Shown in pieces: positions 18,917 to 27,770 of a stretch of 35,687 nt of DNA. Position numbers and translations under genes: made by a program. The notes below the pieces were generated by a model. That model did no database searches. It was not told the origin of the DNA and saw nothing but the letters and a program-made list of their open reading frames with translations. Every line of letters begins with the position of its first letter. Positions within the stretch are counted from its first letter, which is position 1. Source of the DNA: Zoogloeaceae bacterium (GTDB taxonomy: Bacteria > Pseudomonadota > Gammaproteobacteria > Burkholderiales > Rhodocyclaceae); assembly GCA_031288305.1 (NCBI GenBank), contig JAITRP010000117.1, positions 1 to 35,687 of the forward strand. Reading direction: 5' to 3'.

Positions 18917-20624
18917 GCGGCGCTTCGATGGGCCTGCGTTTTTCTGGCTCTTCCTTTTCGTCTGGTATTTCTCCGGCCTGCCGCAAATCCTCTATCTGCT
19001 CTCCGGCACAGGGCGAATGGAAGATTTGCTGGCGACCCTGCCCTTGAGCTTGTTCTGGCTGGCCGTGGCGCTCTTCTTGCCGCCCGCGCGGCAACGGCTG
19101 GCGCTTGGCGTCATCGGTCTGTTGCTGTGGGCGGCTTCCCTGGTCAGCCTGGGTTATTTCGGCATCCACGGAGACCCGATGACGCAAAGCGTCGTCTTTG
19201 CCATGTTCGAGTCCAACCCGGAAGAATCGCGCGAATTTTTCAGCCAGTACCTCACCTGGCAACTGGTCGGCGGCTTGTCGCTGTACACCCTGTCCGCCTT
19301 CCTGCTCTGGAAGCGGCTGCGCCCGGCGGCGTTGCCGCGCGCGCGCGTCATACCCGTCTGCGCGCTGCTGCTGGCAATCAGCGCCTGCTACCCATTGCTT
19401 ACGCGCGACCACACCGTGGAAAAGGCGCAAAACCGCCTGCGCGCCGCGATGCCCTGGCCGATCCTCACCGGCTATTGCCAGTACAACCGGCAACTGGCGC
19501 GGCTGCGCGAGCGGCTGGCAGGCAAGACGCCGCTGCTGGCGCAACTCGAAGATGTCAGCGGCGACGCGCCGCGCGCCCTCGTGCTGGTCGTTGGCGAATC
19601 GACCACAAGCCTGCGCATGAGCCTGTACGGCTACCCACGCCCAACCTCGCCCCGGCTGGAGGCGTTGCGCGCCGATGGATTGACCGTGTTCGCGGATGTG
19701 ATCGCCCCACGCCCCTACACCATCGAAGTGCTGCAACAGGCGCTCACCTTCGCGCATCAAAAAGCGCCGCGCCGTTTCCTCGACGAGCCAAGCCTGATCG
19801 ACCTGATGCGGCAGGCGGGCTACAAGACCTTCTGGATCACCAACCAGCAGACCATGAACCGCGACAGCCTGCTGACCTTCTTTGCCCGGCAGGCGGACGA
19901 AACGCGCTACCTGAACCGCCAATTCCAGCAGGACGCCAACCAGTTCGACGAGATTGTCCTCGATCCCTTTGCCCGCGCATTGCAGGACCCGGCGCGCAAA
20001 AAATTCATCGTCGTGCATTTGCTGGGCGCGCACATCAAATATCAATACCGTTACCCGAAGAGCTTCGATCGCTTCGAGGGCAAGGAACACGCGCCGCCCG
20101 GCCTGGACGCGGCAAAACTGGCGCAATACAACGCCTACGACAACGCCATGCTGTACAACGATTTCATCGTTTCCCGCCTGATCGAAACCTTTACGCGGCA
20201 GGCGGCGAACGGGTTTTTGTTGTATTTCTCCGATCACGGCGAAGAGGTTTTCGATACCGCGCCGCATCAAACCCTGGGACGCAACGAGGACGCGCCCACG
20301 CCCGGCATGTACCGCGTGCCCTTCCTCCTGTGGACTTCTCCTTCCTGGCGGACGGCGCATCCGCGCGATTTCCAGGGCATGACCGGGAGAAAATACAGCA
20401 CGGAACACTTGATCCACACCTGGTCCGATCTGGCGGGACTGCGCTACGACCGCTACCAGCCGGAACTGAGCGTGACGAACCCGGCTTTCAGGGAATTTAC
20501 GCGCTGGATCGGCAACCCCGATGGCAAGCTTGAGGATTTCGACGGGATGTGCTGGCAATGCGGCGCGCACAAGGATTCAGGGAAACCGGAGGAAGCGCCC
20601 GCCCGCCGGAAAACGGGACGCTGA
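18903..20624 (+). CDS. Phosphoethanolamine transferase (sulfatase-fold, EptB/CptA-like)
   Basis: N-terminal TM segments; LVVGESTTSLRMSLYGYPRPTSPRL, FIVVHLLGAHIKYQYRYP, LYFSDHGEEVFDT. Start overlaps the glycosyltransferase end. Confidence 0.88.
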   Translation: MMNPERRFDGPAFFWLFLFVWYFSGLPQILYLLSGTGRMEDLLATLPLSLFWLAVALFLPPARQRLALGVIGLLLWAASLVSLGYFGIHGDPMTQSVVFAMFESNPEESREFFSQYLTWQLVGGLSLYTLSAFLLWKRLRPAALPRARVIPVCALLLAISACYPLLTRDHTVEKAQNRLRAAMPWPILTGYCQYNRQLARLRERLAGKTPLLAQLEDVSGDAPRALVLVVGESTTSLRMSLYGYPRPTSPRLEALRADGLTVFADVIAPRPYTIEVLQQALTFAHQKAPRRFLDEPSLIDLMRQAGYKTFWITNQQTMNRDSLLTFFARQADETRYLNRQFQQDANQFDEIVLDPFARALQDPARKKFIVVHLLGAHIKYQYRYPKSFDRFEGKEHAPPGLDAAKLAQYNAYDNAMLYNDFIVSRLIETFTRQAANGFLLYFSDHGEEVFDTAPHQTLGRNEDAPTPGMYRVPFLLWTSPSWRTAHPRDFQGMTGRKYSTEHLIHTWSDLAGLRYDRYQPELSVTNPAFREFTRWIGNPDGKLEDFDGMCWQCGAHKDSGKPEEAPARRKTGR

Positions 20625-20634
20625 GCGTGAAAAT

Positions 20635-20665
20635 ACAAAACGCCGGACTCGCCGACGTTTTGTAA
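20635..20665. terminator. Bidirectional hairpin terminator
   Basis: ACAAAACGCCGGACTCGCCGACGTTTTGT-type inverted repeat between the transferase and tRNA 3' ends. Confidence 0.6.
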
Positions 20666-20671
20666 ATGGTG

Positions 20672-20749
<78 letters not shown>

Positions 20750-20829
20750 TCAGAGTCAGAGAAAGACGATTATAGGGAGGATGCGAGATGGCGTCAACGA
20801 TCAGAAGAAGGCAAGGGAAACCCATTACC

Positions 20830-21043
20830 GTCCGGTCATAGGGGCGCACTGTGCACGCCCCTATGACCGGACGGACGGGTAGTGGGTTACGTTGTCTTTA
20901 TTCCAAAAAAGGCAGGCTTTGCCTGTCTTTTTTGGAATATGAAACCGGCACAAGGCCGAAGGCTGGTCTGGCGAAGCCAAATGCGGCTTTGCTCTTGCAG
21001 GTTGCAAAGCCGCGCAAAAAGTAGGTTTTCATTTTTTGACGTC
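20830..21043. repeat. Family 1 mosaic repeat with boundary hairpin at right end
   Basis: GGTCATAGGGGCGCACTGTGCACGCCCCTATGACC palindrome, TAGTGGGTTACGTTGTCTTTATTCCAAAAAAGGCAGGCTTTGCCTGTCTTTTTTGGAAT, GGCTGGTCTGGCGAAGCC, then GCGCAAAAAGTAGGTTTTCATTTTTTGACGTC; abuts ccmB 3' end. Confidence 0.8.
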
Positions 21044-21047
21044 TTTT

Positions 21048-21716
21048 CTATTCCAGCGCGATCCGCAGCGCCGCCGCCGCCGCCCAGGGCGCGAAGGTCA
21101 GTCCGCCGACCGTCAGCGCCGCCAGCAGGAAGAGATGCGCGGCGGGACTCGCGCCGCCAACACAGGCATCAACCGCGCCCGTGCCGAAAATCAGCACGGG
21201 AATATACAGAGGCAGCACCAACAAGGAAAGCAGCACGCCGCCGCCGCGCAGCCCTAGGGTGAGCGCCGCGCCAATCGCGCCGATGCTGGAAAGCGCCGGC
21301 GTGCCGATGAACACCGAGAACACCAGCGTCGCCAGCGCCTCCGGCGGCAAATCGAACTGCAACCCCAGAAGCGGCGCAATCAAGGCCAGCGGCAGGCCGG
21401 AAACCAGCCAGTGCGCCAGCGTCTTGCCCAGCACCGTCAATCCCAGCGGATAGGGCGCGAGCGCCAGTTGCTCCAGCGCGCCGTCGTGAAAATCCTCGGC
21501 AAACATCCGGGGCAGCGAAAGCATGGTCGCCAAAAGCGCGCCCACCCAGATCACGCCGGGCGCGAGACGACGCAGAATTTCCGCCTCCGGCCCCACCCCC
21601 AGTGGAAACAGGCTGGCGACGAGAATGAAAAAAAACAGCACCGAACACACGTCCGCCGGACGCCGCAAGGCCAGACGCAGATCGCGGGCGATGACATAAA
21701 AGACGATGCGCAGCAT
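21048..21716 (-). CDS. ccmB: Heme exporter protein CcmB
   Basis: 222 aa membrane protein MLRIVFYVIARDLRLALRRPADVCSVLFFFILVASLFPLGVGPE; adjacent to ccmA. Confidence 0.93.
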   Translation of the reverse strand: MLRIVFYVIARDLRLALRRPADVCSVLFFFILVASLFPLGVGPEAEILRRLAPGVIWVGALLATMLSLPRMFAEDFHDGALEQLALAPYPLGLTVLGKTLAHWLVSGLPLALIAPLLGLQFDLPPEALATLVFSVFIGTPALSSIGAIGAALTLGLRGGGVLLSLLVLPLYIPVLIFGTGAVDACVGGASPAAHLFLLAALTVGGLTFAPWAAAAALRIALE

Positions 21717-21719
21717 GAT

Positions 21720-22337
21720 CTACGCGCCCAATCGCAGACGCCGCGCCGGTGCGGCGGAGATTTCCACCGCCTGATGCGTGGTCATCACCACCAGTCCGCC
21801 GCGTTGCAGATGCGCGCCTATCACCCCGGAAAGCCAGGCCATCGCCTGCGTGTCCAACGCCACGAAAGGCTCGTCGAGTATCCACAGCGGACGGCGTTCG
21901 CGCGCCAGCCGGGCAAGCGCCGCTCGCCGTTTCTGGCCTTGCGAGAGATAGCGGCAGGCTAGGTCTTCGCGTCCGGCCATCCCCACCTGTTCCAGCACCG
22001 CCAGCGCCGCGTCTTCCCCCAGCGGTTCGCCCGCCAGATGGGCACTGGCGAGGAGATTTTCCAGCGGCGTCAGGTCTTCCTTGACAGCGTTCTGATGGCC
22101 GAGGTAACAGAGTTGGGCGTGAAAATCCCCGCCCAGACGACGAATTTCCTCGCCCTGCCAACGGATTTCCCCGGCATCCGGCGGCGTCAAGCCGCACAAC
22201 ATGCGCAGCAAGGTGGTCTTACCCGCCCCGTTCTTGCCTTCCAAAAACAACAGTTCCCCCGCCACGAGCGTGAAGCCGACGCCTTGAAACAGACGCTGAT
22301 CGCCACGCAAACCCGCAAGATTCAGGATGTTCAGCAT
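21720..22337 (-). CDS. ccmA: Cytochrome c biogenesis heme exporter ATP-binding protein CcmA
   Basis: LEGKNGAGKTTLLRMLCGLTPP (Walker A), YLSQGQKRRAALARLARERRPLWILDEPFVALD. Confidence 0.94.
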   Translation of the reverse strand: MLNILNLAGLRGDQRLFQGVGFTLVAGELLFLEGKNGAGKTTLLRMLCGLTPPDAGEIRWQGEEIRRLGGDFHAQLCYLGHQNAVKEDLTPLENLLASAHLAGEPLGEDAALAVLEQVGMAGREDLACRYLSQGQKRRAALARLARERRPLWILDEPFVALDTQAMAWLSGVIGAHLQRGGLVVMTTHQAVEISAAPARRLRLGA

Positions 22338-22339
22338 GG

Positions 22340-22804
22340 TTAGCGCTTGTACCTCTTGTGGCAACTGCGGCAGCTTGCCTCCACCGGCGCGTAGGCCGCC
22401 TTGAGCGTCTCCACGGCCTGCTCCGCCTCTTCTGGCGCGTTCTGCGCGGCAAATTGCAGGTCCTTTACAGCGCGAATGAACTTGTCACGCTCATCGGCAA
22501 AAATCTCTGGCTCCTGCCACAGACGGTCGGTGGACTTGCTGGGTGGATATTGCGTCTCCGCCCCGAAGTATTCCCACGGCGCGTCTTTCAATTCCGCGAG
22601 TTTTTCGGTGTGCTGCCGGAAGGTTTCCGCCTTGTACGTTTCCTCGCGCAACTGAATGCCCATCGGCTCAAAACTTTTCAGGATCGCCCGGAACGTCGCC
22701 TGTCGATGCGCCACCGGCTTTCCTGGCCGCGTATCCTCCACTTCGCCGCAGGCGACCAGCAGGAAAGCAAAAAACAACAAAGAAAAAAGAGATTTGACGG
22801 ACAT
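22340..22804 (-). CDS. Cytochrome c'-like lipoprotein
   Basis: MSVKSLFSLLFFAFLLVACGE (lipobox) and a single C-terminal heme motif CRSCHKRYKR typical of class II cytochrome c'. Confidence 0.85.
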   Translation of the reverse strand: MSVKSLFSLLFFAFLLVACGEVEDTRPGKPVAHRQATFRAILKSFEPMGIQLREETYKAETFRQHTEKLAELKDAPWEYFGAETQYPPSKSTDRLWQEPEIFADERDKFIRAVKDLQFAAQNAPEEAEQAVETLKAAYAPVEASCRSCHKRYKR

Positions 22805-22854
22805 GATGCGCAACGAACGAGAAAAGGCGCACATGATAATGCAGATCGGGGGTT

Positions 22855-22935
22855 CGGAAGACAGAGGGCGGAGAACAGAGGACAGAGCGGTCGCTGACGC
22901 GGCCTTTGTCGTCAGGGATCGGAATCAGGAATCAG
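22855..22935. repeat. Family 3 heptad-like repeat
   Basis: GGAAGACAGAGGGCGGAGAACAGAGGACAGAGCGGTCGCTGACGCGGCC...GGGATCGGAATCAGGAATCAG; compare 32921-32992 and 35413-35600. Confidence 0.7.
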
Positions 22936-22989
22936 TGAGGGCGGTTCTGGATTTGTTCGCTGAGCAAAAACGCCGGGCGGCACGCGTCT

Positions 22990-23275
22990 TTCCTATCTGC
23001 GCGCGCCACGCGCCGCGCCAATCTCTCCACTCGTCATTACGATGGGGTTTGCCCTTGCCTTGGCGTGGCGATCATAATGCATCTGCCGATCCGTCACCTC
23101 TGTCTGCCATACTGACCGCCACCGTGTGCGGCAGCCCTTGCGTATCCACGGTGTGATGCCAGACCTTCTTGCCCGCATCATAGCCTTCGCTCTTCGCCGT
23201 GTCCGTGTTCTTGACGCTTTGCGCATCCACAATCAACAACATACTGCAAGCATTGTTGTTTCTCTCGGGCCGCAC
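22990..23275 (-). pseudogene. Degraded IS5-family transposase remnant
   Basis: Minus-strand ACSMLLIVDAQSVKNTDTAKSEGYDAGKKVWHHTVDTQGLPHTVAVSMAD resembles the IS5-family core (usually ...GYDAGKKV(SGIKR)HIAVDTQGLPH...), with an apparent small internal deletion; the VTDR segment continues in a different frame. Confidence 0.85.
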
Positions 23276-23461
23276 CAGCCTGATTTTTTAGAGTATTTTC
23301 TATTTAAATCATTACAGTTTCTTTGTGGAAAGTTCGACTGAACCAGGTTTCTGCGCATATAGTGTCAATACCTAAACTGAAACTGCTCTAGTCCCTGGTT
23401 CCTGACCCGATTCCTGAACCTCGGTGTTAGACTGGCAAACTTTCATTTTTTTCTTTTCCTC

Positions 23462-24319
23462 GTGTCTGCTCTGGTTTCCCCGCGTTTCGATTTGCATGTG
23501 CATTCCACGGCTTCGGATGGGCTGTTCACGCCGGAGGCGGTGGCGGCACGCGCGAAAGCGCGGGGGCTGGATGGGTTGGCATTGACCGATCACGACAGCG
23601 TGGCGGGGCTTGCCGCGGCGCGGCGGCAGGCGGCGGCGGAAGACCTGGTCTTCATCAATGGCGTGGAAATTTCCGTCGAATGGCAAGATACGCCCATACA
23701 CATCGTCGGGCTGGGCTTCGATGCGGCGCATCCGGGTCTGCTGGCGGGCTTGAAGACGACGCAGGATGGACGGCTGGAGCGGGCGCGACGCATGGACGCG
23801 GCATTGGCGGCGGCGGGCATTGCCGGTACGCTTGCCGGCGCGCTGCGGCACACGGCGCATCCGGCGCAGATTTCGCGCGCCCATTTTGCCCGCCATCTGG
23901 TGGAAATCGGCCTCTTTGCCGATACGGGCAAAGTATTCGAACAGTACCTGACGCCGGGAAAACCTGGCTACGTGCCGCATCGCTGGGCGACGCTCGCCGA
24001 GGCCGTCGGCTGGATACGCGCGGCAGGCGGCGTGGCGGTGGTGGCGCATCCGGGACGCTACGAAATCTCCAGCGGGCAGATGCGCGTGTTCCTGGGCGAG
24101 TTTCGCGATCTGGGCGGCGAGGCAATCGAAGTTTCCTCCGGCAGTCATGTGCCGGCGCATATGCGCCGTTTCGCGCGGCTGGCGCGATCATTCGGTTTTC
24201 ACGCCTCGCAGGGTTCGGACTTTCATGGCGGCGCCGGAGCGGATCTGGGCGGATTCGCGCCGCTGCCGGAAGACTTGCCGCCCGTCTGGCGCTTATTGAA
24301 TGGGGACGTCAAAAAGTGA
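23462..24319 (+). CDS. PHP-domain phosphoesterase (RNase AM / TrpH-like)
   Basis: GTG start; FDLHVHSTASDGLFTPEAVAARAKARGLDGLALTDHDSVAGL; VVAHPGRY; GSDFHG. C-terminal GDVKK* is encoded by repeat sequence. Confidence 0.92.
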   Translation: MSALVSPRFDLHVHSTASDGLFTPEAVAARAKARGLDGLALTDHDSVAGLAAARRQAAAEDLVFINGVEISVEWQDTPIHIVGLGFDAAHPGLLAGLKTTQDGRLERARRMDAALAAAGIAGTLAGALRHTAHPAQISRAHFARHLVEIGLFADTGKVFEQYLTPGKPGYVPHRWATLAEAVGWIRAAGGVAVVAHPGRYEISSGQMRVFLGEFRDLGGEAIEVSSGSHVPAHMRRFARLARSFGFHASQGSDFHGGAGADLGGFAPLPEDLPPVWRLLNGDVKK

Positions 24320-24570
24320 AAGGCTACTTTTTGCCGGTTCGGCCAGCAAAAAAGGGCAAGCAAAGCTCGCCCTTTTTTGGTGTAAAGGCAAGGCAACCCA
24401 CTGCCTGTCCGCGCGATCCTGGATCCTGTAGGGACGCGCTGCGTGCGCCCCTGCGACAACCGCACCGCCCGCGCTGGTTTTTCGTTGGTTTTGCACGGTT
24501 TGAAGCCAGGCTTTGCCCGGTTTCAAACCCCGAAATAAACCGGAAGTAGGTTTTCACTTTTTGACGTATA
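24304..24570. repeat. Best-preserved family 1 element with inverted terminal hairpins
   Basis: Left GACGTCAAAAAGTGAAAGGCTACTTTTTGCCGG; right CCGGAAGTAGGTTTTCACTTTTTGACGTA (near-perfect inverted copy); internal palindromic modules shared with 17434-17668 and 31320-31600. Confidence 0.9.
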
Positions 24571-24577
24571 CAGCACC

Positions 24578-25222
24578 GTGACGCAATTCTTGAGCATCAA
24601 CGCCCAGAACCCGCAAGCGCGCCTGCTCGCGCAGGCCGGGGAGGCGCTGCGCGCGGGCGCGGTCATCGCCTTTCCCACGGATTCCTGCTATGCCCTGGGC
24701 TGCCATCTGGGCGACAAGGCGGCGCTGGATCGCCTGCGCGCCATTCGCGCCATCGACGAACGCCATCACCTGACCCTGATGTGCCGCGACCTTTCCGACA
24801 TCGCCAAATACGCGCGCGTGGATAACCGGCAATACCGGCTGTTGAAGGCGGTCACGCCGGGCAGCTATGTCTTCATCCTGGAAGGCGCAAAAGAATTGCC
24901 GCGCCGGGTGATGCACCCCAAACGCAAGACCATCGGCCTGCGCGTCCCCGATCATCCGGTGGCGCAAGCCCTGCTTTGCGAACTTGGCGAGCCGCTGCTT
25001 ACCGCTACCCTGCTCCTGCCAAACGAAGAAGATCCGCCCACCGAAGCCTGGCAGATCCAGGAGTCGCTGGAAGGGCGCATCGAACTGGTCATCGACAGCG
25101 GCGCCTGCGGCATGGAGCCGACCACGGTCATCGATCTTACTCACGCCGCGCCGGAACTGGTGCGCGCCGGACGCGGGGCGCTGGCTCCCTTCGGTTTTTC
25201 CGGAACGAACCAGAATGGATAA
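24578..25222 (+). CDS. Sua5/YciO/YrdC family protein (threonylcarbamoyladenylate synthase-like)
   Basis: GAVIAFPTDSCYALGCHLGDKAALDRLRAIR, HHLTLMCRDLSDIAKYA, TPGSYVFILEGAKELPRRVMHPKRKTIGLRVPDHP. Confidence 0.93.
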   Translation: MTQFLSINAQNPQARLLAQAGEALRAGAVIAFPTDSCYALGCHLGDKAALDRLRAIRAIDERHHLTLMCRDLSDIAKYARVDNRQYRLLKAVTPGSYVFILEGAKELPRRVMHPKRKTIGLRVPDHPVAQALLCELGEPLLTATLLLPNEEDPPTEAWQIQESLEGRIELVIDSGACGMEPTTVIDLTHAAPELVRAGRGALAPFGFSGTNQNG

Positions 25223-25862
25223 CAGCCTGCTCGCCAACATGGCCATTGCCGTCTTGCCCCTGATTTTTGCCATTACCCTGCACGAAGCCGCGCACGCCTA
25301 TGTCGCGCGTTATTTTGGCGACGATACCGCCGCGCGCCAGGGACGCATCACCCTGAATCCCTTGCCGCACGTCGACCCCATCGGCACCTTGCTGTTGCCC
25401 GCCGGGTTGTTCCTGTTAAGCGGCGGCATGTTTGCCTTCGGTTACGCCAAGCCGGTGCCAGTGGATTTTTCTCGCCTGCGGCGTCCCAAGCAGGATATGT
25501 TCTGGGTTGCCGCCGCCGGGCCATTCGCCAACCTGTTGATGGCGATAGCATGGGCATTGCTGCACAAACTGATGTTCCACATTCCCGTCAATCCCTACTA
25601 TACGCAGGCGCTGGTGTCCATGTGTCTTTTTGGCGCGACCTTCAACGTGCTGTTGATGCTCCTGAATCTCCTGCCCTTGCCGCCGCTCGACGGCGGGCGC
25701 ATCGTCGTCAGCCTGCTGCCGCTGCGCCAGGCCATCGCCTTTTCGCGCATCGAACCCTATGGCATGCTGATCCTGATTTTCCTGCTCGTCACCAATCTCT
25801 TGAGCGCCTTGCTCGAGCCGATGATCCGTTTTTGTCTTCTTCTCCTGCAACCTTTTCTTTAA
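25215..25862 (+). CDS. Site-2 protease family (M50) membrane metalloprotease
   Basis: FAITLHEAAHAYVARYFGD (HExxH), LPLPPLDGGRIV second metal motif; start overlaps the Sua5-family stop. Confidence 0.94.
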   Translation: MDNSLLANMAIAVLPLIFAITLHEAAHAYVARYFGDDTAARQGRITLNPLPHVDPIGTLLLPAGLFLLSGGMFAFGYAKPVPVDFSRLRRPKQDMFWVAAAGPFANLLMAIAWALLHKLMFHIPVNPYYTQALVSMCLFGATFNVLLMLLNLLPLPPLDGGRIVVSLLPLRQAIAFSRIEPYGMLILIFLLVTNLLSALLEPMIRFCLLLLQPFL

Positions 25863-25874
25863 GTCCTTGCCATC

Positions 25875-27068
25875 ATGTACGCAGAACGAGTCGTTTCCGG
25901 GATGCGCCCCACGGGCGCGCTGCATCTGGGGCATTATCATGGGGTGCTCGTCAACTGGATCAAACTCCAGCACGAATATCCCTGCCTCTTCTTTGTCGCC
26001 GACTGGCACGCGCTCACCACGCAATACGACGCGCCGGAAGAAATCCAGAAAAATACCCTGGAAATGGCAGTGGATTGGCTGGCCGCTGGACTGGATCCGA
26101 ACCAGGCGATCCTGTTCGTGCAGTCGCACGTGCCGGAACACGCAGAACTGCACCTGCTCCTCTCCATGATGGCGCCGCTGGGTTGGCTGGAACGGGTGCC
26201 GACCTACAAGGAACAGCAGGAAAAACTTGCCGGCAAGGATTTATCCACCTACGGTTTTCTTGGCTATCCGCTATTGATGTCGGCGGATATTCTCATCTAT
26301 CGCGCCAACCGCGTGCCGGTGGGCGAAGACCAGATTCCGCACATCGAATTCACCCGCGAAATCGCCCGCCGCTTCAATCACCTGTATGGGCGCGAACCTG
26401 GTTTCGAGGAAAAGGCAAGGGAAGCGGTAAAGAAACTGGGCGGCAAGCGGGCGCGGCTCTACGACGATCTGCGTACGCGTTTCCAGCGGAAAGGCGACAA
26501 GGAAGCGGTGGAACAGGCACACGCCCTTTTGGAAGAAATCCAGCATCTTTCCGTCGCGGATCGGGAACGATTGTTCGGCTACCTGGAAGGCACCGGCAAG
26601 ATGATCCTGGTTGAGCCGGAGGCGCTCCTGACCGAAGCGGCGCGCCTGCCGGGGCTGGACGGGCAGAAAATGAGCAAATCATATGCCAATACCATTTCAT
26701 TGCGCGAACCACCCGATTTTGTCAAGAAAAAGATTCGCGCCATGCCCACCGACCCGGCGCGCATCCGCCGCACCGATCCCGGCAATCCGCAAAAATGTCC
26801 GGTCTGGCAACTGCACCAGGTCTATTCCGGCGACGCTTGCCGCGCTTGGGCCGAAGCGGGCTGCCAGAGCGCCGGCATTGGTTGCGTCGACTGCAAGCAG
26901 CCCGTGATCGACGGCATCCTGAAAGAACAGGCGCCTATCCGCGAACGCGCCGAGTACTACCAGGACAACCCTGCCTTGGTGCGCAACATCCTCAACGAAG
27001 GCTGTGCCAAGGCGCGCGATCTGGCCAGGGAAACCATGCGCGACGTGCGCGAAGCCATAGGCATGTGA
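25875..27068 (+). CDS. trpS: Tryptophanyl-tRNA synthetase
   Basis: VSGMRPTGALHLGHYHGVL (HIGH variant), GLDGQKMSKSYANTI (KMSKS). Confidence 0.97.
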   Translation: MYAERVVSGMRPTGALHLGHYHGVLVNWIKLQHEYPCLFFVADWHALTTQYDAPEEIQKNTLEMAVDWLAAGLDPNQAILFVQSHVPEHAELHLLLSMMAPLGWLERVPTYKEQQEKLAGKDLSTYGFLGYPLLMSADILIYRANRVPVGEDQIPHIEFTREIARRFNHLYGREPGFEEKAREAVKKLGGKRARLYDDLRTRFQRKGDKEAVEQAHALLEEIQHLSVADRERLFGYLEGTGKMILVEPEALLTEAARLPGLDGQKMSKSYANTISLREPPDFVKKKIRAMPTDPARIRRTDPGNPQKCPVWQLHQVYSGDACRAWAEAGCQSAGIGCVDCKQPVIDGILKEQAPIRERAEYYQDNPALVRNILNEGCAKARDLARETMRDVREAIGM

Positions 27069-27106
27069 AAGCGGCAAAAAAGCAGGTTTTTACTTTTTGA
27101 CGTACA
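27069..27106. terminator. Single family 1 boundary hairpin between convergent trpS and queC
   Basis: GCGGCAAAAAAGCAGGTTTTTACTTTTTGACGTACAG starts at the trpS stop and covers the last codons (YVKK*) of queC. Confidence 0.8.
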
Positions 27107-27764
27107 GCGTCGGATCCGGTAGTCCTGCGGCATTGAATCCTTCACGACGCAGGCGGCAGGAATCACACAGGCCGCAGGCGCGGCCTTTTTCGTCTGCCTG
27201 GTAGCAGGAAACCGTGAGGCGGTAATCCACGTCCAGGCTGTGCCCCAGGCGGATGATCCCGGCCTTGGAAAGGCGCATCAGGGGCGTGTGCAAGGTGAGT
27301 TTTTCCCCTTCCGCCCCGGCCTTGGTGCCCAGGTTGGCCATGGACTCGAAGGCGGCGATGTATTCCGGACGGCAGTCCGGGTAGCCGGAATAATCCACGG
27401 CATTGACGCCAACGAAGATGTCGCGGCTGGAGAGCGCCTCGGCCCAGGCCAGCGCCAGCGACAGCATGATGGTGTTGCGGGCGGGCACATAGGTGACGGG
27501 AATGCCCGGCCGCACGCCCGCCACGGGAATTTCCATTCGCGCGTCGGTCAGGGCGGAGCCACCGAATTGTCCCAGATCGAGTTGCAGTATCCGGTGTTCC
27601 GCCGCGCCCGTCTCCGCCGCGACGCGACGCGCGGCATCCAGTTCGGCGCGATGCCGCTGCCCGTAGTCGAGGGAAAGACAGTAGGCCGCAAACCCCTGGC
27701 GTCTCGCCACCGCCAGGCAGGTTGCGGAATCCAGTCCGCCGGAAAGGAGAATGACCGCCTTCAT
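27090..27764 (-). CDS. queC: 7-cyano-7-deazaguanine synthase
   Basis: [25 protein letters not shown] (SGGLDS), [33 protein letters not shown], zinc motif [24 protein letters not shown]. Confidence 0.97.
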   Translation of the reverse strand: MKAVILLSGGLDSATCLAVARRQGFAAYCLSLDYGQRHRAELDAARRVAAETGAAEHRILQLDLGQFGGSALTDARMEIPVAGVRPGIPVTYVPARNTIMLSLALAWAEALSSRDIFVGVNAVDYSGYPDCRPEYIAAFESMANLGTKAGAEGEKLTLHTPLMRLSKAGIIRLGHSLDVDYRLTVSCYQADEKGRACGLCDSCRLRREGFNAAGLPDPTLYVKK

Positions 27765-27770
27765 CGGGAT

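Noticed and set aside
18612-20570. 652 aa minus-strand ORF
   Set aside because: Antisense to the well-supported glycosyltransferase and phosphoethanolamine transferase genes; composition is the shadow-ORF type common at high GC, with no recognisable domain.
23340-23400. TTGACA-like promoter in AT-rich segment
   Set aside because: A TTGACA occurs on the minus strand but no reasonable -10 box at proper spacing and no downstream intact gene.
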